NCBI RefSeq assembly: GCF_900114015.1
Contig: NZ_FORN01000017.1
Span: forward strand, 32,236 to 96,235
Length of the DNA: 64,000 nucleotides
Source of the DNA: Caulobacter sp. UNC279MFTsu5.1
Lineage (GTDB): Bacteria > Pseudomonadota > Alphaproteobacteria > Caulobacterales > Caulobacteraceae
Direction of reading: 5' to 3'
Shown: piece after piece, positions 60,397 through 64,000 of the stretch
How the letters are laid out: the number at the start of each line of letters is the position of its first letter
Position numbering within the stretch: the stretch's first letter is position 1
Program-made: the position numbers and the translations under genes
Notes under the pieces: model-generated
What the model saw: only the letters and a program-made list of their open reading frames with translations
Databases searched by the model: none
What the model was told of the DNA's origin: nothing

Positions 60397-60495
60397 CGTG
60401 GCGGACTGACGTGGTCGGCCGTCGGCGACGAAGGCGCTTCCAACGGTTCACACGGCCGTCCACACTCCCGGCAACGACAAAACCGGGAGGACGGG

Positions 60496-61677
60496 ATGCT
60501 GCGCGATCTGCGGGTCATCGAGCTGGCCACCTACATCGCCGCCCCGGGCGCGGCCGGGATCATGGCCGATTGGGGCGCCGACGTGATCAAGATCGAGTCG
60601 CCCGACGGCGATCCGATGCGCGGCTTCTTTGACACCATCGGCTCGGACCAGGCCGCCAACCCGGTCTTCGAGTTGGACAACCGCGGCAAGCGCTCGGTGG
60701 TGCTGGACATCCGCACCCCGGCCGGCCGCGACGCCGCCAAGGCCCTGGTCAAGGACGCCGACATCTTCCTGACCAATGTCCGCCCCGCCGGCCTGGCGCG
60801 GGCCGGGCTCGACCATGAAGCCCTGAAGGCGGTCAATCCGCGCCTGATCTATTGCAGCCTGACCGGCTACGGCCTGGAAGGTCCCGACGCCGACCGGCCA
60901 GGCATGGACGTGGCCGCCTTCTGGTCGCGGGCCGGGGTGGGCGCGATCACCGCCCCCAAGGGCGCCGAGCCCTTTCCGATCCGCACCGGCATGGGCGACC
61001 ACGTGACCTCGCTGGCGACCGTGTCGGCGATCCTCGCCGCGGTGCACGAACGCCAGCGCACCGGCCTCGGCCGGCTGGTCGAGACCTCGCTGCTGCGCAC
61101 CGGCGTCTATGCGATCGGCTCGGACATGGCCATCCAGCTGCGGTTCGGCAAGCTGGCCTCCACCCGGCCCCGGCGCGAGGCGGTGCAGCCCCTGGCCAAC
61201 TTCTTCCAGACCCGCGACGGCCGCTGGATCTGCCTGCTGGCCCGCCAGGGCTCGACCGACTGGGCGCGGATCGCCGCCGCCGCCGGACGTCCGGAGCTGA
61301 CCGAGGACCCGCGCTTCGCCAGCGCCCGCCTGCGCCGCGAGCATGGCGGCGCCCTGGTCGACATCCTCGACGAGGCCTTCGCGGCCATGGACTACGCCCA
61401 GGCCGCCGCCGCCCTCGACGCCGGCGACCTGACCTGGGCGCCCTGGCAGACGCCGCGCGACCTGGTCAGCGACCCGCAGGCGGCGGCGGCCGGCTGCTTC
61501 GTGGAGACGCCGGACGGGCGCGGAGGGACTTTTCCGGCGCCGGCGGGACCGGCGCGGTTTCCGGGGGCGCGGGACGGGCCGCGCGGGCCCGCGCCGGGGC
61601 TGGGCGAGCATACGGCCTCGGTGCTGGCGGAGATCGGGTGGTCGGAGGCGCAGATCGCGGGGGTGGTGAAGCCCTAG
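60496..61677 (+). CDS. CaiB/BaiF-type class III CoA-transferase
   Basis: The 393-residue protein begins LRDLRVIELATYIAAPGAAGIMADWGADVIKIES, typical of family III CoA-transferases. D138 in DRPGMDVAAFW aligns with the catalytic Asp that forms an acyl-CoA anhydride in this family. RTGMGDHVTSLATVSAILAAVHERQRTGLG is the second hallmark. It moves CoA between carboxylic acids; the acid is unknown. GGGAGG 7-8 bp upstream supports the start. Confidence 0.9.
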   Translation: MLRDLRVIELATYIAAPGAAGIMADWGADVIKIESPDGDPMRGFFDTIGSDQAANPVFELDNRGKRSVVLDIRTPAGRDAAKALVKDADIFLTNVRPAGLARAGLDHEALKAVNPRLIYCSLTGYGLEGPDADRPGMDVAAFWSRAGVGAITAPKGAEPFPIRTGMGDHVTSLATVSAILAAVHERQRTGLGRLVETSLLRTGVYAIGSDMAIQLRFGKLASTRPRREAVQPLANFFQTRDGRWICLLARQGSTDWARIAAAAGRPELTEDPRFASARLRREHGGALVDILDEAFAAMDYAQAAAALDAGDLTWAPWQTPRDLVSDPQAAAAGCFVETPDGRGGTFPAPAGPARFPGARDGPRGPAPGLGEHTASVLAEIGWSEAQIAGVVKP

Positions 61678-61679
61678 CC

Positions 61680-61702
61680 CCTTCCCCCCACAAGGGGGAG
61701 GG
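61680..61702. terminator. C-rich/G-rich hairpin between convergent genes
   Basis: CCTTCCCCCC and GGGGGAGGG pair around a short loop in the 34-bp gap between the CoA-transferase and transglycosylase genes, which converge. No T-run follows, so it may act as a bidirectional barrier only. Confidence 0.4.
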
Positions 61703-61711
61703 AATGGACAG

Positions 61712-62587
61712 TTATCGCCGGCTCTTCCCGCCGTCGTTGGCGTCCGACAGCACGCGCAGCATCTCGGCCGAGAACATCGAGCTGGTCATGCGCTGGGCCG
61801 ACGAACCGCCGTTCGAGACGAAGCTGAAGCCGCTGTCGGCGTCCTGTGGGCCGCGCAGGATCAGGCTGACCAGTTCTTGCTGCTGCTGGATGCGCTCCAG
61901 CCGGCGGCCGGTGGCGTACTGGACGAAGCCCTGGTCGGTCTCGGGCGCGCTGGTCGGCGGCGCGACGTCGGGGACGGCTCCGCCGCCGCCCGCCGCCCGG
62001 GTCAGGTTGGCGTAGACCTCGCTGACCGTGGCCGCGCGGCCTTCGCGGTAGAAGATCGAGCGGTTGGCCGCCGCCGCGTCGGGGAACATGGCCGCGGCGC
62101 TGGCGCCGGGCGAATTGCCGACGGCCTCGATCAGCCGAGCCGAGCCCTGGGGACCCAGGAAGTGGGCGGCGTAGAGCTCACCGGAGGTGGGCGAGCGCCC
62201 CACCCGGCCCCGCAGATAGGAGGCGTGGTCGCTGGTCAGCTCGCCGGCCATCAGCGAGGCGGCGTGCGGGTCCAGCTTCAGGCCCAGCACCGCCTTGCGG
62301 GCCTCATCGCCGGCCACCCGGTACCGGCCGTCCGAGCCCTGCTGGATCAGGTCGGCGTAGCGGGCGTAGCCGTACTTGGCGCCGTGCTTCTTCAGCGTCG
62401 ACAGCCAGGTCTGGTCGACGAACTGGAACAGGCCCGAGGCCGACGAGGTCCGCGCCTTTGCGGCGGGGTTGTAGCCGCTCTCGCGCTTGGCCGTGCCCAT
62501 CAGGAACGAGAAGTCCACGCCCGTCGCGCTGGACGCGCGCTGGATCGCCGACTCGACGACGCTGCGGATGGAGGTGACTTCAGCCAT
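61712..62587 (-). CDS. Soluble SLT-type lytic transglycosylase
   Basis: The 291-residue protein has a lysozyme-like transglycosylase domain (about 20-170), with the catalytic Glu in KRESGYNP and the following ASGLFQFVDQTW. Unusually it has no N-terminal export signal; flagellar or secretion-associated transglycosylases of this kind can be exported by other routes. A low-complexity tail (about 195-291) follows. It would cut peptidoglycan, but no flagellar or secretion genes are nearby, so its role is open. Confidence 0.85.
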   Translation of the reverse strand: MAEVTSIRSVVESAIQRASSATGVDFSFLMGTAKRESGYNPAAKARTSSASGLFQFVDQTWLSTLKKHGAKYGYARYADLIQQGSDGRYRVAGDEARKAVLGLKLDPHAASLMAGELTSDHASYLRGRVGRSPTSGELYAAHFLGPQGSARLIEAVGNSPGASAAAMFPDAAAANRSIFYREGRAATVSEVYANLTRAAGGGGAVPDVAPPTSAPETDQGFVQYATGRRLERIQQQQELVSLILRGPQDADSGFSFVSNGGSSAQRMTSSMFSAEMLRVLSDANDGGKSRR

Positions 62588-62673
62588 GCCCGAAGATGTG
62601 AACCCGCATGGTTAATCGCCCCTTAACCAAGCCTAACGACCCGGCAGAAATTGCCTGTGGCGGGTCGCCGCAG

Positions 62674-62702
62674 TTACGAGTGTAAAAATTCTACGCTCGT
62701 AA
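62674..62702. promoter_or_regulatory. AT-rich inverted repeat in the tonB promoter
   Basis: TTACGAG (62674-62680) and CTCGTAA (62696-62702) are perfect 7-bp arms with a 15-bp AT-rich spacer, 84 bp upstream of tonB. A regulator of iron or nutrient uptake could bind here. Confidence 0.45.
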
Positions 62703-62785
62703 TATTTACAAACGTAATTCATCGTGACAGGCTTGCTCCATCGGCCCCGACCTTCTTCAGGCGGTCGATGCAGAAGGAGGTTGTC

Positions 62786-63505
62786 ATGGTTGCGTACGAA
62801 GGCGCGGTCGGTTCCTACATTCCTGGCCTGGGCACCAAGCCCGGCAAGCCGTCCAAGGCCCTGGTCGCGGCGCTGGTGGTGGTCTCGGCCGCCCATGCGG
62901 GCCTGTTCGCCTACCTGGCCTATCAGAAGTGGGTCGCTCCCCCGACGGAGATTTCCGAGCCTCCGATCATCGAGGTCCCGCTCTACGATCCTCCCAAGCC
63001 CGAGCCCGACAAGCCTGTCCCGCCCAAGGCGACGTCAAACCCGCCGCTGGTCCACAAACCGACGCTGGTCACGCCCCCCACGGTCGACCCGTTGCCGGTC
63101 AAGCCGGTGGAGGGTCCACGCGATCCGCCCGGACCGGGCCCGGTGGACCTGAAGACCGACCTGCCGCCCGGACCTCCGACCGTGGTCGAACCGCCCCAGC
63201 CCAAGGTGATCACCCGGCCCAACTGGCTGAAGAAGCCCGGGGCCTCGGAGTTCAGCCGCTTCTATCCCGAAAGCGCCATGCGCCGGGGCGTCGGCGGCAT
63301 GGCCACCCTGACCTGCACGGTGGCGGCCAACGGCTCGATCCAGGCCTGCAGCGTGCTGGACGAGACCCCGGCCGAGGAAGGCTTCGGCAAGGCCGCCGTC
63401 AAGCTGTCGAAGTTCTTCCGGATGAGCCCGCAGATGGAGAACGGCCAGGCCGTCGACGGCGCCAGCGTCCGCATCCCGATCCGCTTCAACGCGGCCGAAG
63501 GTTAG
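62786..63505 (+). CDS. tonB: Energy transducer TonB
   Basis: The start at 62786 follows a strong AAGGAGG site by 5 bp. The 239-residue protein has one N-terminal helix (about 25-48), a long Pro/Lys/Val-rich periplasmic linker (about 50-155) and a C-terminal TonB domain (about 160-235, [26 protein letters not shown]). It energises TonB-dependent receptors such as those at 14279 and 26317. No exbB/exbD genes are next to it. A terminator follows. Confidence 0.9.
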   Translation: MVAYEGAVGSYIPGLGTKPGKPSKALVAALVVVSAAHAGLFAYLAYQKWVAPPTEISEPPIIEVPLYDPPKPEPDKPVPPKATSNPPLVHKPTLVTPPTVDPLPVKPVEGPRDPPGPGPVDLKTDLPPGPPTVVEPPQPKVITRPNWLKKPGASEFSRFYPESAMRRGVGGMATLTCTVAANGSIQACSVLDETPAEEGFGKAAVKLSKFFRMSPQMENGQAVDGASVRIPIRFNAAEG

Positions 63506-63938
63506 GAGACGCATCCGCCGACCGGGTCCGCGGATCCGATCGGCGTGGTCTCATCGGTCACGGGGGAGCCCCGGATCGTCGCGCGCCTTCCAGCGCGGCG
63601 GTCCGGGGTTTTTGCTGTTGAGACGTGCTGTCCCGGAGGGGGCGCGGTCGGCTCGCGTGCTCACTTCTGTCCTGCCCGGGTAGAGGGGTGACGCCGTGTC
63701 CGGTTTCACCCTGACGCCCTGCCGGCTCGCCGTCTGACTCGGTAGCCCCTCACCCTCCCACCGCTGCGCGGCGGGCCCCGCCCTCTCCCCAAGGAGAGGG
63801 TTGGAAATAACTTATCCTCGGCGTTCAGCCAACAAAGTCTCAGGATTTCAACGCCCTGAACTTTCTCGACCCGATTTGATCCCCACCCTTCCAGACCGGC
63901 CGTATCCTTTACTCACCTCGACGCGGGGAAAGGGCGCA
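63506..63938. other. Gene-free stretch after tonB
   Basis: No convincing gene is seen. It contains the tonB terminator, a CCCTCTCC/GGAGAGGG hairpin (63781-63800) of a kind common in alphaproteobacterial intergenic DNA, and otherwise low-information sequence. Confidence 0.5.
63569..63613 (+). terminator. Intrinsic terminator of tonB
   Basis: CCCCGGA and TCCGGGG close a long GC-rich imperfect stem (63569-63608) followed by five T residues (63609-63613). It lies 63 bp after the tonB stop codon. Confidence 0.8.
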
Positions 63939-64000
63939 TGGCCAGCGACCGATGCGGCGGCGGGGGGCGATCGAGCGGGACTGGGCTGGAGGGGGTTACT

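Noticed and set aside
63938..64000. Short plus-strand frame at the right edge, with a GGGGAAAGGG site
   Set aside because: About 20 residues only, low complexity, and another frame is equally open; undecidable within the window.
1..64000. CRISPR arrays, rRNA, tRNA, insertion sequences, phage genes
   Set aside because: I looked for repeat-spacer patterns, conserved RNA sequences and transposase or phage motifs and saw none.

Overview
The window is GC-rich, densely coded chromosomal DNA from an alphaproteobacterium, most probably Caulobacter or a close relative. Support comes from two large TonB-dependent receptors, a stand-alone tryptophan-halogenase-like flavoprotein, a DUF2336 protein, a PraB-like secreted protein, frequent TTG/GTG starts and short intergenic palindromes. 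The species assignment is inference. I saw no rRNA, tRNA, CRISPR array, transposase or prophage.

Layout. 1-5.4 kb: the 5' part of an unrecognised gene, two tiny hydrophilic genes, a GST-like gene divergent from a WYL regulator, an exported esterase and a SpoU-type RNA methyltransferase. 5.4-8 kb: a GPH-type sugar symporter divergent from a LacI regulator. 8-13 kb: a MacAB/TolC-like efflux set. 13-20 kb: a PraB-like protein, an ECF sigma factor, a TonB-dependent receptor, two tandem paralogous TetR regulators, and a PF10118 predicted metal-dependent hydrolase coupled to a DUF2147 protein. 20-26 kb: a heavy-metal RND efflux operon (czcCBA type) led by a small His/Cys-rich exported protein. 26-41 kb: a carbohydrate-utilisation locus with a TonB receptor, GH43, GH97, two LacI regulators, a GH28/GH49-like beta-helix hydrolase, a LacY-type symporter, GH88 and a Mak-type ROK kinase. 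41-47 kb: a Phd/VapC toxin-antitoxin pair, a CPA2 antiporter, the halogenase and a globin-coupled chemoreceptor. 47-55 kb: a GT1-like glycosyltransferase, an NTF2-like protein, OpgD and a four-gene MCE/Mla lipid-transport operon. 55-64 kb: a Fur-family regulator, oxyR, DUF2336, a hybrid histidine kinase, a CoA-transferase, a lytic transglycosylase and tonB.

The most coherent system is the 26-41 kb locus. Six sites resembling TGATATCGATATCA lie upstream of the TonB receptor, the GH97-GH43 operon and the GH28-like/LacY divergent pair, and a related GTTATCGATAAC lies upstream of one lacI gene. The two LacI proteins carry the same residues at the main recognition-helix positions, so they probably read the same operator. 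The model is import of a polysaccharide fragment by the TonB receptor, periplasmic cleavage by GH43, GH97 and the beta-helix enzyme, uptake by the LacY-like permease, then cytoplasmic processing by GH88 and Mak. The substrate is not known.

Other points are two 63-nt leader-like ORFs coupled to downstream genes, hairpin repeats of one family at three convergent gene junctions, and a 104-bp repeat whose two ends provide the stop codons of the convergent mak and lacI genes.
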